DNA of 64,000 nucleotides from Leptolyngbya ohadii IS1 (lineage in GTDB: Bacteria; Cyanobacteriota; Cyanobacteriia; Elainellales; Elainellaceae): assembly GCF_002215035.1 (NCBI RefSeq), contig NZ_NKFP01000006.1, forward strand, positions 4,059,080-4,123,079. Direction: 5' to 3'. This document shows positions 47,250 through 57,900 of the stretch, piece after piece (positions within the stretch are counted from its first letter, which is position 1; every line of letters begins with the position of its first letter). A program made the position numbers and the translations under genes. The notes under the pieces are model-generated. The model was not told the origin of the DNA. It did not search any database and saw nothing but the letters and a program-made list of their open reading frames with translations.

Positions 47250-49520
47250 TTACCGCGACGGCAGATAAGAAACCGGATTCACTGTTCCCTGAGCTGCCAG
47301 GTGCACCTCAAAGTGCAGGTGCGGACCCGTACTAAAGCCCGTGCTGCCCATTTCGCCAATCAGTCCATTCTGCTGAATTCGTTGACCGGATCGAACCAGA
47401 ATGCGATTCAGGTGAGCATAGCGGGTCATACTGCCGTCAGCGTGGCGAATTTCAACCATGTTGCCGTAGCCGCCCGAATTCCAGCCTGCATACTCGACAA
47501 CACCATCGGCAGCAGCGTGAATCGGTGTTCCAACATCATTGGCAATATCAATGCCGCGATGCATTCTTCCCCAGCGCCAGCCGTAGCCGGAGGTCAGCAT
47601 ACCACGAGCAGGCCAGATATAGCCATCAAAGACTTCGCGCTGGTTGGGCAGGAAATTATCGGCTCCAGGGAGGGGCGGCAGATCGGGAGAAACCATCCGT
47701 CCCGTAACGGGTCGCAGCAAGGGTTCATAGTTTTCCGAACCCAGAGGAGCCGCTGCAACGGTTTGGGGCTGGTTAACCGGAGACTGATTGACCGGAGACT
47801 GACTATCTTCCGCCGCCGGAACGTTGATCTCAACCGCACCAGAATTCCGCCGCTGGAACTGGGGATTGATTGCCATTGAACCTGTGGTCGGACTGGATGC
47901 CGCTGCGATCGTCACAGGAGCAGCCGGAGTCGCCGAAACCTCAGCAACCGGAGCTTCAACTGACTGAACTACCTGTTGAGATACGGTTCCAGCAGCTTCA
48001 GGGCTAGCAGCTTGGCGGTCAGCCTGTCGATACTGTTCCCGCAAGACCCGAATCTCAGCGAGCAGATTCTGCACAAAAGGATTTGCTCCCGTCACGCTGT
48101 CCGCAGCATTAACCTCGCTGGACGTTGCCGGAAGCGTCAGGCTTTCCGGGGTTGGAGCCGCCGGACTTCCACTCAGGGGAGCAGCCGCAACCTGCTGGGG
48201 CAAAAGACTGGGTGCGATGGCACTTGCCGCAGGCTCAGCCGAAACGATCGTCGGAACGGTCACTGCCTCGGAAGCCTGAACCGAAGCACTGATGCTCGGA
48301 GTTTGAATAGGCACAATCGGAACTGCCGCTGCGCTCGCAATCACGGTTTCCGAACTGGGGGACGACTTGTTTTCAGCGATCGAGGGTTCACCCGGCTGTC
48401 CACCCGGAACGCGAAGAACCTGCCCCACAAAAATTACGTTTGGATCGCTGATACGGTTCGCTGAAATCAGTAGAGACTGCGAGATATTGTGCGCTCTGGC
48501 AATTTCCGCCACCGTATCGCCCGGACTTACCCGATAGGAAACCAGATCAGGAGCCAGTTGGGGAACCGTAGGCTGAGTCACAGGCTCCGAAACTGAGCGA
48601 AGTGCCACAAGATTATCTGCTGGAGAAGGTTCGGTCGCCGCTTGACCGGAAGGAAGCAGCAAGTTCTGATTAGACCGAATCCAGTCAGGCTCGGATGCAG
48701 GAGCAGAAATCTCAGGCTGAGGAGCCACCTGCGCGACAGAAACCGGAGCTTGAGCAGGAATGCTGGCTGTCTGCTTATCGTTCTGTGAGGAAGCACTCTG
48801 CGCTGCTTCGGTCGATGCGCTGGGCGGCAGTTCCGTAATCAGGGCTTGCCGTTCTTTGGACGCTGACGATTGCGACTTGGGAGATTCCTCAGAGCGGATT
48901 GTCATCAGCTTGCTCTGAAGCTGCTCGCGCTGAAGCCGGAGTCGATTAAGAGCCTGCTGCCGCTTGGCAAGAATATCAGCAGAGGCTTTTTCCGAAGTCG
49001 AGTCCGACACCTTCGCCGGAGCAGCAACCGGATCAGCCTGTGCCGAATCGGTTTGTCCCTGAACTCGTGCTGGAACCTTGAGCACTTGACCAACCTGAAG
49101 GATTGCCCGAGTCGAGAGCTTATTCGCTGCCGCAAGTTCCCCAACCGTCAACTGATACTTTCTAGCAACGTGGTGCAGCGTTTCTCCTGCAACAACCGTA
49201 TGTTCAACCAGTGGGAGCGAGTTAGCCGCAGCAGCACCTTTCGACTCCGATGCTTCCTGGATCACTGGAGCAGTCGCCTGGGACACCGGAGCAACTGATG
49301 CTTCCGTACCCGCCGATTCTGCTGCTGATGCACCGTCGCTTTGACGAGGTAGCACGAGACCCGTTGCACCCATTGAAAGGGCTAATCCGACCATGGCAGC
49401 AGAAGTGCGTGCCCTGCGACGAACTCCTCTAGAGATTTGTTCAGGTTCACCCACTACACCATCGACTGAGCAAGGAGAACTGACACCAGGCTTAACCTTC
49501 CGCAGATATGCTCGCTTCAA
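47250..49520 (-). CDS. LysM-domain M23 family peptidase
   Basis: A 756-residue cell-wall protein. A basic N-terminus precedes one hydrophobic segment (about 40-57). LysM domains lie at about 106-152 (VVAGETLHHVARKYQLTVGE) and 325-372 (YRVSPGDTVAEIARAHNISQ), linked by Ser/Pro/Ala-rich stretches. The C-terminal M23 domain has the metal ligands H654 and D658 in HRGIDIAND and HLHFEVH (H734, H736). It binds peptidoglycan and cleaves cross-bridges or activates amidases. The TTG start is supported by AGGAGG 8 nt upstream and by conservation of KRAYLRKV. Its leader contains a nested stem (49654-49709). Confidence 0.93.
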   Translation of the reverse strand: MKRAYLRKVKPGVSSPCSVDGVVGEPEQISRGVRRRARTSAAMVGLALSMGATGLVLPRQSDGASAAESAGTEASVAPVSQATAPVIQEASESKGAAAANSLPLVEHTVVAGETLHHVARKYQLTVGELAAANKLSTRAILQVGQVLKVPARVQGQTDSAQADPVAAPAKVSDSTSEKASADILAKRQQALNRLRLQREQLQSKLMTIRSEESPKSQSSASKERQALITELPPSASTEAAQSASSQNDKQTASIPAQAPVSVAQVAPQPEISAPASEPDWIRSNQNLLLPSGQAATEPSPADNLVALRSVSEPVTQPTVPQLAPDLVSYRVSPGDTVAEIARAHNISQSLLISANRISDPNVIFVGQVLRVPGGQPGEPSIAENKSSPSSETVIASAAAVPIVPIQTPSISASVQASEAVTVPTIVSAEPAASAIAPSLLPQQVAAAPLSGSPAAPTPESLTLPATSSEVNAADSVTGANPFVQNLLAEIRVLREQYRQADRQAASPEAAGTVSQQVVQSVEAPVAEVSATPAAPVTIAAASSPTTGSMAINPQFQRRNSGAVEINVPAAEDSQSPVNQSPVNQPQTVAAAPLGSENYEPLLRPVTGRMVSPDLPPLPGADNFLPNQREVFDGYIWPARGMLTSGYGWRWGRMHRGIDIANDVGTPIHAAADGVVEYAGWNSGGYGNMVEIRHADGSMTRYAHLNRILVRSGQRIQQNGLIGEMGSTGFSTGPHLHFEVHLAAQGTVNPVSYLPSR

Positions 49521-49653
49521 AAGAATGACCTCCTGTTGAGCAGCGTTTAACTATCCTTAAAGACCTATTGAAGATCTTTCTTCAACCGTTTTGACTGAGT
49601 TCTGGCTGAACCAATTTGACTGAGTGATCTTAAATCGATTGACCCACATCACA

Positions 49654-49709
49654 CAGGGTTGAGACCTAGATCACCGACAAGGGGTATATGACTAGGTAAG
49701 ATTACCCTG
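49654..49709 (-). promoter_or_regulatory. Nested stem in the LysM/M23 leader, candidate regulatory RNA
   Basis: On the minus strand CAGGGT pairs with ACCCTG (outer stem) and ACCTAGTCA pairs with TGA-T-CTAGGT (inner stem, one bulge) around a 15-nt loop TATACCCCTTGTCGG. It lies about 135-190 nt upstream of the TTG start. It does not match the ydaO (c-di-AMP) pattern or another riboswitch I know. Confidence 0.5.
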
Positions 49710-50124
49710 CTTTTTTGACTTAGACAAGCTTACATCAGATAAACAAAATTTCAAGACTCAGCTGATCAGAAATTAAATAGCAATGAAGAACTCTCTCTTA
49801 TCAGTACCCTACATCGAGTAGGACTTTTAATTTCAGCCTTTATAAGGGGCTTATGAGAAGAATCTCACCGGCATAGTCTACCCTACATCCTCAAAAATGA
49901 GATCAAGGAATTCACTCCTATAACGATTTTCACAATTGCCTAAACTTATAGGAATGCAGCCGCTACATTTTTTTGCGCTTAATATTCCTTCCTACAATAC
50001 TGCACTCGCAAGCCTTTCCAGCTTCTAGCAAGAACTTTAGGAGGATTGAGTAAGGGGCTAAAATTCCTGAATTTGGAGTTTAGAAAATATTATTGGTGAA
50101 TATTTTAAGCTGCACTCAAAATCC

Positions 50125-50173
50125 AGCCTATGCAGGGCGAAAGTCCGACGACACCTGCAATCTAAACCAGGCT
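50125..50173. other. Second nested stem in the trmL-LysM region
   Basis: AGCCT (50125-50129) pairs with AGGCT (50169-50173), and TGCAGG (50131-50136) with CCTGCA (50154-50159), around GCGAAAGTCCGACGACA. Possible small RNA or leader element; either strand. No family recognised. Confidence 0.45.
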
Positions 50174-50496
50174 TGACCGCAAAAAATGTAGTGTGTTTAA
50201 CCAAACTTTGTCCCTCTTCCGGAATCATCAGGCATTATATAAATTTCTTATAAATGCCCTACAGATTGCCCCGAAGCTGTGGAATTCATTCCCGATCCGC
50301 CTTATCCCAAACCCGCTTGCCCCCGGCAAACTTGTTTTCCACAGTACAAAGCGATCGCGATTCAGATATTTGTTACAGGCTCAGGGGCGGCAATAATATC
50401 CGGCTTGTATTCAGCTCGACTTCTACGATAGGGCATTCTACGACAGGGCAATTCAGTTGCAGAATACACTTCGTGCGGTTCCAATGAAGCCATCAG

Positions 50497-50547
50497 AGTT
50501 TGACAAGAGTTTGACAAGAGTTTGATTTTGACAAGAGTTTGACAATG
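50497..50547. repeat. GAGTTTGACAA direct repeats
   Basis: GAGTTTGACAA occurs four times within 50497-50547, one copy with an inserted TTTTGA-like segment. A slippage-type local repeat in the intergenic region downstream of trmL. Confidence 0.6.
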
Positions 50548-50884
50548 ACAGGTATGGAATAGCCGCTCTATGCCGTTACTAACAGGAGATCCAATGGCGA
50601 TCGTGCCCCACAACTCCTAGAAAATTTTTAAACCAAAACCAATTAACAGATACAAATTTCAAATACAAACTCGTATTTGTAAATACAAAATCATCCGGTC
50701 TTGCTGTGCAACTGCCCAATGCATCAGGCACTGATTCGCAAAGAGAATTGAGCAATTGAATAAAGGATAACTGACCCCTGAATTTAAGCTTGGCTATTTA
50801 TTTGGCTATTTATAAGGAAAGACCTTTACCCGAACTCACCCCCTGAAGGACGCAGCAGTGTCTTAGCGCTAGAGGCAGTTTATG

Positions 50885-51358
50885 TTAGAGACTCCAATCC
50901 TCTAACTCACCAAGCTGCCTGCGTGCCTCAAACAGTCCGATCGCCACACTGACCGAAAGATTGAGGCTCCGAACTTTGGGATGCGCCATCGGAATTCGCA
51001 CCAGGGAATGGCAAGACTCCAGCACATGGGGCGGCAAGCCCGTCGTCTCACAGCCAAACAGCAGCCAGTCATCCGATCGATATTCAAATTCAGCGTGGCT
51101 ACAGCGTCCGGACGTGCTAAACCCAATCCAGCGACCGCCCTGTTTCTGGCTTTCTGCCACAAAGTCTTCCAGTGAAGCGTGGTAGTGCAAATCAACGTAT
51201 TCCCAGTAGTCCAGTCCGGCTCGCTTCAAATATCGATCGCTAATCTCAAACCCTAGCGGACCTACTAGATGCAGCGGTGTTTTCGTGGCGGCGCAGGTGC
51301 GAGCGATATTGCCCGTATTCGGTGGAATTTGGGGATGAACCAGAACAACCTGCGGCAT
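50885..51358 (-). CDS. trmL: tRNA (cytidine-34 2'-O)-methyltransferase TrmL
   Basis: A 157-residue SPOUT methyltransferase: MPQVVLVHPQIPPNTGNIAR at the start, LLFGCETTGLPPHVL and IPMAHPKVRSLNLSVSVAI at the trefoil knot. TrmL methylates the wobble C/U34 ribose of tRNA-Leu. The length is normal. It is separated from the DUF1830 gene by about 280 bp with that gene's terminator. Confidence 0.94.
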   Translation of the reverse strand: MPQVVLVHPQIPPNTGNIARTCAATKTPLHLVGPLGFEISDRYLKRAGLDYWEYVDLHYHASLEDFVAESQKQGGRWIGFSTSGRCSHAEFEYRSDDWLLFGCETTGLPPHVLESCHSLVRIPMAHPKVRSLNLSVSVAIGLFEARRQLGELEDWSL

Positions 51359-51520
51359 AGCGTCAACCGTTTCCCTTCAGTGCTTCAGTTTCCGTCCTCT
51401 ATTTATACCCGATATGACAACACCCGTCGGAGCCAAATCAGGCTGTGGAATTACTTAGCGTGATCTCTTGCAGCGCTTGAAGTACCGTTTGGGCAAACGA
51501 TCGCAACAAAAACCCTGCAA

Positions 51521-51553
51521 CAAAAAATCCCCCGCACCAGTAAGCCAGGGGAT
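51521..51553 (-). terminator. Intrinsic terminator of the DUF1830 gene
   Basis: On the minus strand ATCCCC-TGGCTTACTGGTGCG-GGGGAT is followed by TTTTTTG. It lies about 90 bp after the DUF1830 stop. Confidence 0.75.
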
Positions 51554-51642
51554 AGGGGCTGAGTAGTTCTAAAAACTACGGAAATCAGGATTTTAAAGGG
51601 TTCTAAATGCGTTTGTATTAACCGTCTAGAAGATGGTCGCTT

Positions 51643-51996
51643 TTAATCTACCGTTGCAGCGGTTGCTAGGGAATTCTGGTCTCTCGGATGGGATTCAATC
51701 GATTCTTCATGGACGCTCATTCCCAACTCTTCTTCCAGAGCTGCCTCAATTCTCAGCCGTTCGCAGGGAATGATATCCGCCAGGATTGCACTTGCCATTG
51801 CGCCGGAATGAATTTCAAGCTGTGCCTGAGGCAATGCTTCAAACACGAGCCGCTGTCCGGGGAAAATGACGCGCTCGAAGTACCAGTTGGCAATGTTCGT
51901 AATTCTGCCAATCTGGATTTTGCTGGTCGCGTTCACATAGCAGCAGAGAATCGGGTCGAATGCATCGACGGGAAGGGGATCAAAGATTTGCGCCAT
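51643..51996 (-). CDS. DUF1830 protein
   Basis: A 117-residue protein with the DUF1830 pattern ILCCYVNATSKIQIGRITNI, NWYFERVIFPGQRLVFEALP and SAILADIIPCERLRIEA. The family is restricted to cyanobacteria and has no known function. The C-terminal 25 residues are a variable, acidic/Ser-rich tail. It has its own terminator. Confidence 0.85.
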   Translation of the reverse strand: MAQIFDPLPVDAFDPILCCYVNATSKIQIGRITNIANWYFERVIFPGQRLVFEALPQAQLEIHSGAMASAILADIIPCERLRIEAALEEELGMSVHEESIESHPRDQNSLATAATVD

Positions 51997-52270
51997 AGGA
52001 TTGAACCGGGTTGGAGCGAAGTTTTCTAGTGTTTAGACCCTAACATTCCCTGATCCCCACTCGCTGTAAACCCGACTACCATCCCTCTATCTCTACCTTT
52101 TGGAGCATTAGGGTAAAGCATTGCGGTAATCAGCCTGACATGGAGCAACGGCTTACCATTCCTCCGTATCACCCGATCGAGAATGAATCTGCGGCAAATC
52201 CCCCCAGCCTCTGAAAGTCAGTGGTATCGTGAAGTTATATAAACATCCTTTTCAGATTCACCGCCCGCTT

Positions 52271-53845
52271 ATGAACGATCGCATCCTCTACGTGCGCCTG
52301 CCCTGCAACCCGATTTTTCCGATCGGCGTGGTGTATCTGGCAGATCACGTTCACAAGCTCTTTCCCGATGTAGCTCAGCGGATTTTCGACCTGGGAACGA
52401 TCCCGCCGCTGGATTTTGGGTCTGCGCTCGATCGCTGCATCGATGAGTTTAAGCCGACGATGATCGTCTACTCCTGGCGCGATATCCAGATTTATGCACC
52501 CGTGGGCGGACGGGGCGGCAATCCGCTACAAAATGCCTTTGAGTTTTACTATGCCCGCAATCCCTTCACCAGACTACGGGGGGCACTCGGCGGACTGCGA
52601 ATGGTGTCCTCCTACCTGACGGAACTCTGGCGCAATCAAAATCTGATCCAGCGGGGATTGAAGCGTGCCCGTCGCTATTCTCCGCAGGTGCGGACGGTGG
52701 TAGGCGGCGGTGCGGTGAGCGTGTTTTATGAGCAGTTGGGCAAGGTGCTGCCCCAGGGCACGATTATTTCCGTGGGCGAGGGTGAGGCGCTGCTGGAAAA
52801 ACTGCTGCGCGGACAGGACTTCTCGAACGAACGCTGTTATGTGGTGGGCGAAACGACCCCTCGCGATCGCCTGATCCACGAACAGCCTGCTCCCCTGGAA
52901 AAAACCGCCTGCAACTACGACTACATCGCGGAAATCTGGTCGGACTTTGACTATTACCTGCAAGAGGGCGACTTTTATATTGGCGTACAAACAAAGCGGG
53001 GCTGTCCCCACAACTGCTGCTACTGCGTCTATACGGTGGTAGAAGGCAAGCAGGTGCGGATCAATCCGGCTGAGGAAGTCGTCGAGGAAATGCGCCAGCT
53101 CTACGATCGGGGTGTTCGCAACTTCTGGTTTACCGATGCCCAGTTTATTCCAGCGCGGCGGTTTATGGGAGATGCGATCGAGCTGCTGCAAAAGATCATG
53201 GATGCGGGCATGACGGATATCCACTGGGCTTCGTACATTCGGGCAGATAATTTGACGCCGGAACTGTGCGACCTGATGGTGAAAACGGGGATGAACTACT
53301 TTGAGATTGGCATTACCAGCGGTTCCCAGGAACTCGTTCGCAAGATGCGGATGGGCTACAACCTGCGGACGGTGCTGCAAAACTGCCGCGATTTGAAAGC
53401 CGCCGGATTTAATGATCTGGTGTCGATCAATTATTCGTTTAACGTGATCGACGAGACGTTCGATACCATTCGCCAGACGATCGCCTACCACCGGGAGATG
53501 GAGCGGATTTTCGGTGCAGATAAGGTGGAGCCTGCCATCTTCTTCATTGGACTCCAGCCCCACACCCATCTGGAAGACTACGCTTTCAAGAACAATATTC
53601 TGAAGCGCGGCTATAACCCTCTCGCGATCTACTTCCCCTGGGTTGCCAAAAAGCTGCTCTGGAATCCGGAACCGCTCGGCTCTTTCTTTGGCGAAGTTTG
53701 CCTGGAGGCATGGCGACGGAATCCCAACGACTTCGGGCGAGAAGTGATGAACATCCTGGAGGAACGGCTGGGGGTTGCCCCGCTGGAGGAAGCGTTGACT
53801 GCGCCAATCGACTCAAAGGCAACGAAGGAACTGACAGCAGTTTGA
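52271..53845 (+). CDS. B12-binding-type radical SAM protein, high-light acclimation-like
   Basis: A 524-residue protein. The start ILYVRLPCNPIFPIGVVYLA, followed by VYSWRDIQIYAPVGGRGGNP, is a B12-binding-like domain; QTKRGCPHNCCYCVYTVVEG is the CxxxCxxC cluster of radical SAM enzymes. I recall this architecture as the cyanobacterial PSII high-light acclimation radical SAM protein; its substrate is not known. ATG 52271 gives the conserved N-terminus; the GTG at 52229 adds 14 extra residues. It converges on the glycosyltransferase gene after 5 bp. Confidence 0.88.
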   Translation: MNDRILYVRLPCNPIFPIGVVYLADHVHKLFPDVAQRIFDLGTIPPLDFGSALDRCIDEFKPTMIVYSWRDIQIYAPVGGRGGNPLQNAFEFYYARNPFTRLRGALGGLRMVSSYLTELWRNQNLIQRGLKRARRYSPQVRTVVGGGAVSVFYEQLGKVLPQGTIISVGEGEALLEKLLRGQDFSNERCYVVGETTPRDRLIHEQPAPLEKTACNYDYIAEIWSDFDYYLQEGDFYIGVQTKRGCPHNCCYCVYTVVEGKQVRINPAEEVVEEMRQLYDRGVRNFWFTDAQFIPARRFMGDAIELLQKIMDAGMTDIHWASYIRADNLTPELCDLMVKTGMNYFEIGITSGSQELVRKMRMGYNLRTVLQNCRDLKAAGFNDLVSINYSFNVIDETFDTIRQTIAYHREMERIFGADKVEPAIFFIGLQPHTHLEDYAFKNNILKRGYNPLAIYFPWVAKKLLWNPEPLGSFFGEVCLEAWRRNPNDFGREVMNILEERLGVAPLEEALTAPIDSKATKELTAV

Positions 53846-53850
53846 TTAGA

Positions 53851-54591
53851 TCAACGCGCATCGGTTAGGGCACGCAGGGCAAATTTTGGCAAAGCCAGCA
53901 TCCTGCGCCAGCGCCAGGGTTCCTGATACAGCCGATAGACCCACTCCAGGTGGTTATTCGCCAGCCAGCCGGGAGCGCGGGTCTTTTTGCCTGACCAAAT
54001 ATCGAAACTGCCGCCCACACCAATCCAGATTGAGTCGGGGCAAAGATACCGATGTTCAGCGATCCAGAGTTCCTGTCGAGGAACCCCCAAGCCTACCAGA
54101 ATCAGCCGGGGCTGAAGCCGTCGCAGGGTCTCGTCAAGCTGCGATCGCTCTTCCTCTGAAAGGTAGCCGTGCTGGACGCCTGCAATTTTCAGTCCGGGAA
54201 TACGGTATTGAAGGCGATCGGCGGCGGACTGTGCCACACCGGGCGCACCTCCGTAGAAAAAGACGGTTCCTTCGGTTCCCAGCAGGGGCATTTGCCGCAG
54301 CAGGGCTTCCGCGAGTTCAATGCCGGGGCATCGCTGCACTTTTTGTCCCCGAAGCCGCAGATATAGCACGACCCCAGCCCCATCGGGAATCACCAGTTCT
54401 GCGCTGCGAATTACGGCTGCCAGGTTAGGCGTTTTCTCTGCCTGCATCGCCATTTCCGCATTGAGCGTCACCACATGGGCACCAGAGGAATGCTTCGCCT
54501 GAGACAGCAGCCAGCCAGGATAGTCAGACAGTAGATGGATTGGCAGTCCCAGAACGGTCGATCGCCTGGGAGCCTGAAGCAAATCGGGCAT
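53851..54591 (-). CDS. WecG/TagA/CpsF-family glycosyltransferase
   Basis: A 246-residue protein with VVTLNAEMAMQAEKTPNLAA, VIPDGAGVVLYLRLRG, FFYGGAPGVAQSAADRL and ILVGLGVPRQELWIAEH, the GT26 signature. Such enzymes add ManNAc-type or related sugars to polyprenol-linked glycans for surface polysaccharide or wall polymers. No other polysaccharide genes flank it. It ends 5 bp from the convergent radical SAM gene. Confidence 0.9.
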   Translation of the reverse strand: MPDLLQAPRRSTVLGLPIHLLSDYPGWLLSQAKHSSGAHVVTLNAEMAMQAEKTPNLAAVIRSAELVIPDGAGVVLYLRLRGQKVQRCPGIELAEALLRQMPLLGTEGTVFFYGGAPGVAQSAADRLQYRIPGLKIAGVQHGYLSEEERSQLDETLRRLQPRLILVGLGVPRQELWIAEHRYLCPDSIWIGVGGSFDIWSGKKTRAPGWLANNHLEWVYRLYQEPWRWRRMLALPKFALRALTDAR

Positions 54592-54984
54592 GGGTCAGGA
54601 CGGCAGAATTTAACGCCTTAATTATAGGGGGGTTTGTCTCCCTGAAGATTCTGCCAGACCACGGATATCTCCTGATCGCCCAGTTCATGCCAGAAATTAA
54701 TGAATTGATGAGGCTGCGACCGACACGGTTTCTCTCACGCAGGGGACGGAGTAGAATCGTTAAGAATTCGTTAACCCAGAATTCGTCCATTGCATTAATG
54801 CACTGCATCAGCCAGCGGGAAATTGAGTCAACGTCTTTCGTTGAAAGGCAACTCGCAGAACGGGAAGCGTTTGTCCATTCGTGTACGGAGTATTCTCCAC
54901 GACCGCTGCCAATGTGATTGGGTCATCTACGCTACTTCTTTGTACTCCCTTCCAGAACTGTTCTCCGGAAACCTGTGAGGATTT
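54592..54984. other. Divergent region between wecG-like and phosphorylase-kinase-like genes
   Basis: About 390 bp with promoters for both divergent genes. It contains a perfect 12-bp palindrome TGCATTAATGCA (54791-54802) and GAATTCG/CGTTAACC segments nearby. No gene is supported. GAGG near 54977 serves the ATG at 54985. Confidence 0.45.
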
Positions 54985-57900
54985 ATGGCTGCTCCTTCGA
55001 CTGCCTCCAATCATCTGCCCAGTAAGCCCTCTGGCGATTTGTCCCGCGATCTCACCCTGCAAAGCCGCCTGGATACCTATTACCAGGAAATCTGCGCCGT
55101 CATTCTCGATCGCCAGCATCCGGTCACGGGTCTTTTGCCTGCCAGCACTGCAATCACGGCACACGGCAACTACACCGATGCCTGGGTGCGAGACAACGTT
55201 TATAGCATTCTGGCGGTTTGGGGACTGGCACTGGCATATCGCAAGCTGAACGACGATCGCGGCAGAGCCTATGAGCTGGAACAGAGCGTCGTTAAACTGA
55301 TGCGCGGCTTGCTGTTTGCCATGATGCGGCAGGCACCCAAAGTCGAGAAGTTCAAAGTCTCCCAGGGGTTGCTGGATGCCCTCCATGCCAAGTACGACAC
55401 CCAGACTGCCGATGTGGTAGTGGGCGATGACGGCTGGGGACACCTGCAACTGGATGCCACGTCGCTGTACTTGCTGATGCTGGCGCAAATGACGGTTTCC
55501 GGGCTGCAAATCATCTTCACGATCGATGAAGTGAACTTTGTGCAAAACCTGGTGTATTACATCGGGCGCACCTACCGCACGCCGGATTATGGCATCTGGG
55601 AGCGGGGCAACAAGATGAACCACGGCAAGCCCGAACTGAACGCCTCTTCGATCGGCATGGCAAAGGCAGCGCTGGAGGCGATCAACGGGCTGGATCTGTT
55701 TGGGGTGAGGGGCAGTCAGGCTTCGGTGATTCACGTTTTGCCGGACGAGATTGCCAGGGCACGGATTACGCTGGATTCGCTGCTGCCCAGAGAGTCTGCT
55801 TCTAAGGAAGTCGATGGGGCACTGCTGAGCGTGATTGGCTTTCCGGCATTTGCAATCGAGGATCAAGCTCTGGTCGATCGCACTCGCGAGAACGTGATTT
55901 CCAAGCTGGAAGGGAACTACGGCTGCAAACGATTCCTGCGGGACGGACACCAGACCGTGATTGAAGACATCACCCGCCTGCACTACGAGCCAAAGGAACT
56001 GAAGCAGTTTGAGCATATCGAGTGCGAGTGGCCCCTCTTCTTTACCTATCTGATGCTGGATGCCCTGTTTCGCGGCGATTCTGCTCAGGCGGAGGCATAC
56101 TACCAGAAACTTCAGCCGCTTCAGGTGGAGCGGGACGGCTTTAAGCTGTTGCCCGAACTCTACTATGTACCTGCCGAAAAAATTGACGCTGAGCGATCGA
56201 ATCCCCGCAGCCAAACTCGCTTGCCGAATGAGAACCTGCCGCTGGTGTGGGCGCAAAGCCTGTATCTGCTGGGGCAGATGATTCGGGATGGGCTGGTGGC
56301 GATCGATGAAATTGATCCGCTGGGGCGGTATCGCAGGGCGGGCAAGCGACAGGCTCCCCTGGTACAGATTGCGCTGCTGGCAGAAGACGAAACGCTTCAG
56401 GCAGAACTCGCGACCTATGGGATCGCCTGCCAAACTCCGGCACAGGTGTCGCCAATCCAGGTGAGACGGGCAGAGGAACTGTCCCACGTTTACTACCAGA
56501 TTGGACGCAACGATAAGCTAAAGCTCACGGGTCGTCCGGTGCGGCGGCTCCGCAGTTTGACCACTTCACGGATTTTCAGGGTTCGAGGCGAAACGATCGT
56601 CTTTCTGCCCTCCTTCCTGGACTCGCAGCAGTTTTACCTGACGCTGGACTATCACTTCCTGGTGGCGCAGATTAAGGGCGAACTGGCATACATTCGGCGG
56701 CACTGGCATCAGCTAGGCAGACCGACGATGACGCTGCTGCTGACCCATGCCATGTTTCAAACGGAGGCGGACAACGGTTCTGGGGATGGGGTGATCGAAT
56801 CTTCGCCGCTGCTGAAGCTACTGAGGGAATTGCAGAACGGAAGCTGCAACGGCGTCCCCGTGAAGGTAGGCGACCTGAAGCAGATGATGCTGACCGCAGG
56901 TACAGAGCGGGTAGACTTTATCCACGACTTTGATTTTGCTGAGGCTTCGGTGCAGAATGCGGCTCCGGCGGAGTATTACCTCACCTTCTATCCCGATCGC
57001 AATGCGCCCTTGAGCAACACCCAGGAATTTTTGCTGGCATACGAGACGAACATTCCGCGCCTGCTGGATCTGCTGCGGCAGTCGGTGAACCTGTACGAGC
57101 AGGTCGATCTGCTGGAAAACCTCAGCAATTTGTGCGCTCAGGACTTCGATACGGGGTTAGGCGGTCCAGGGCAGAAAGTGACGATCGCCATGCTGCTGGA
57201 TGAGATCTACGGCAAGGCAAGCCAGGCAAAGCTTTGGGCAATTATTCGGCGGGTGGCGGGACTGCTGAACAAGGTGGATGTGGCGCTGTCCGATGCGGTA
57301 ACGGATATTCTGGTGCGGGGCAAGCAGATTTCGGTAGGTAAGGCTTACACCGAGGCTTCACTGATTATCAGTCCCCTGCCCGCGTCGGACATTATGGACA
57401 AGATCCAGCATTTTTGCAGCAGCGATGTCCGCGAACGTCCGCTGACGCAGGAAGTCCTGATTTATCTGAGCGTTTTGATTAAGACCGATCCCCAGCTATT
57501 TAAGGGACTGCTGACGCTACGGGTGAGCTACCTGATTCTGCTAATTACCAGCGAACTGGCACGGGAACGACAGATTACCCCAGATGAAGCCTACGAACAG
57601 CTAATGCGCCTCAGTCCGTTTGAGATCAAGTCGCGGCTGATGGAGGTTCTCGCAGGCTACAACACCCTGAATCAATCCCTGTTCCAGCAGGAATCCCTCC
57701 ACGTCCGGCAGATTGGCACGAATACAGGGACGAATCCAGAGGCGATCGAGTGGGTGATCTCCGCCGAGGCAAATTCAGAGGCTCCGGCTCAATCGATCGA
57801 CTGGTGGAAGCAGCGGCAGCGGGATGGGGCACTCAACCGGGTTCCCACCGGATTTTATCCAAAAGTATGGCAGGTGATGCGTCACTGTAAGGGCGTGGTG

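Larger units (their letters stand above)
49521..50884. other. Long non-coding region between trmL and the LysM/M23 gene
   Basis: About 1.36 kb on the leader side of the LysM/M23 gene. Features seen are a nested stem at 49654-49709, a second nested stem at 50125-50173, a GAGTTTGACAA direct repeat at 50497-50547, and GC-poor stretches. Short frames (50193-50613) have random composition. The AGGAGG near 49528 serves the TTG start at 49520. Confidence 0.55.

Noticed and set aside
50125-50173. ydaO (c-di-AMP) or RNase P RNA identity for the nested stem
   Set aside because: Only a short GGCGAAAGTCC-like piece is shared; the conserved blocks of either family are missing.
50193-50613. Short frames in the trmL-LysM intergenic region
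   Set aside because: Random composition, no start signals; the repeats in the same DNA explain part of them.
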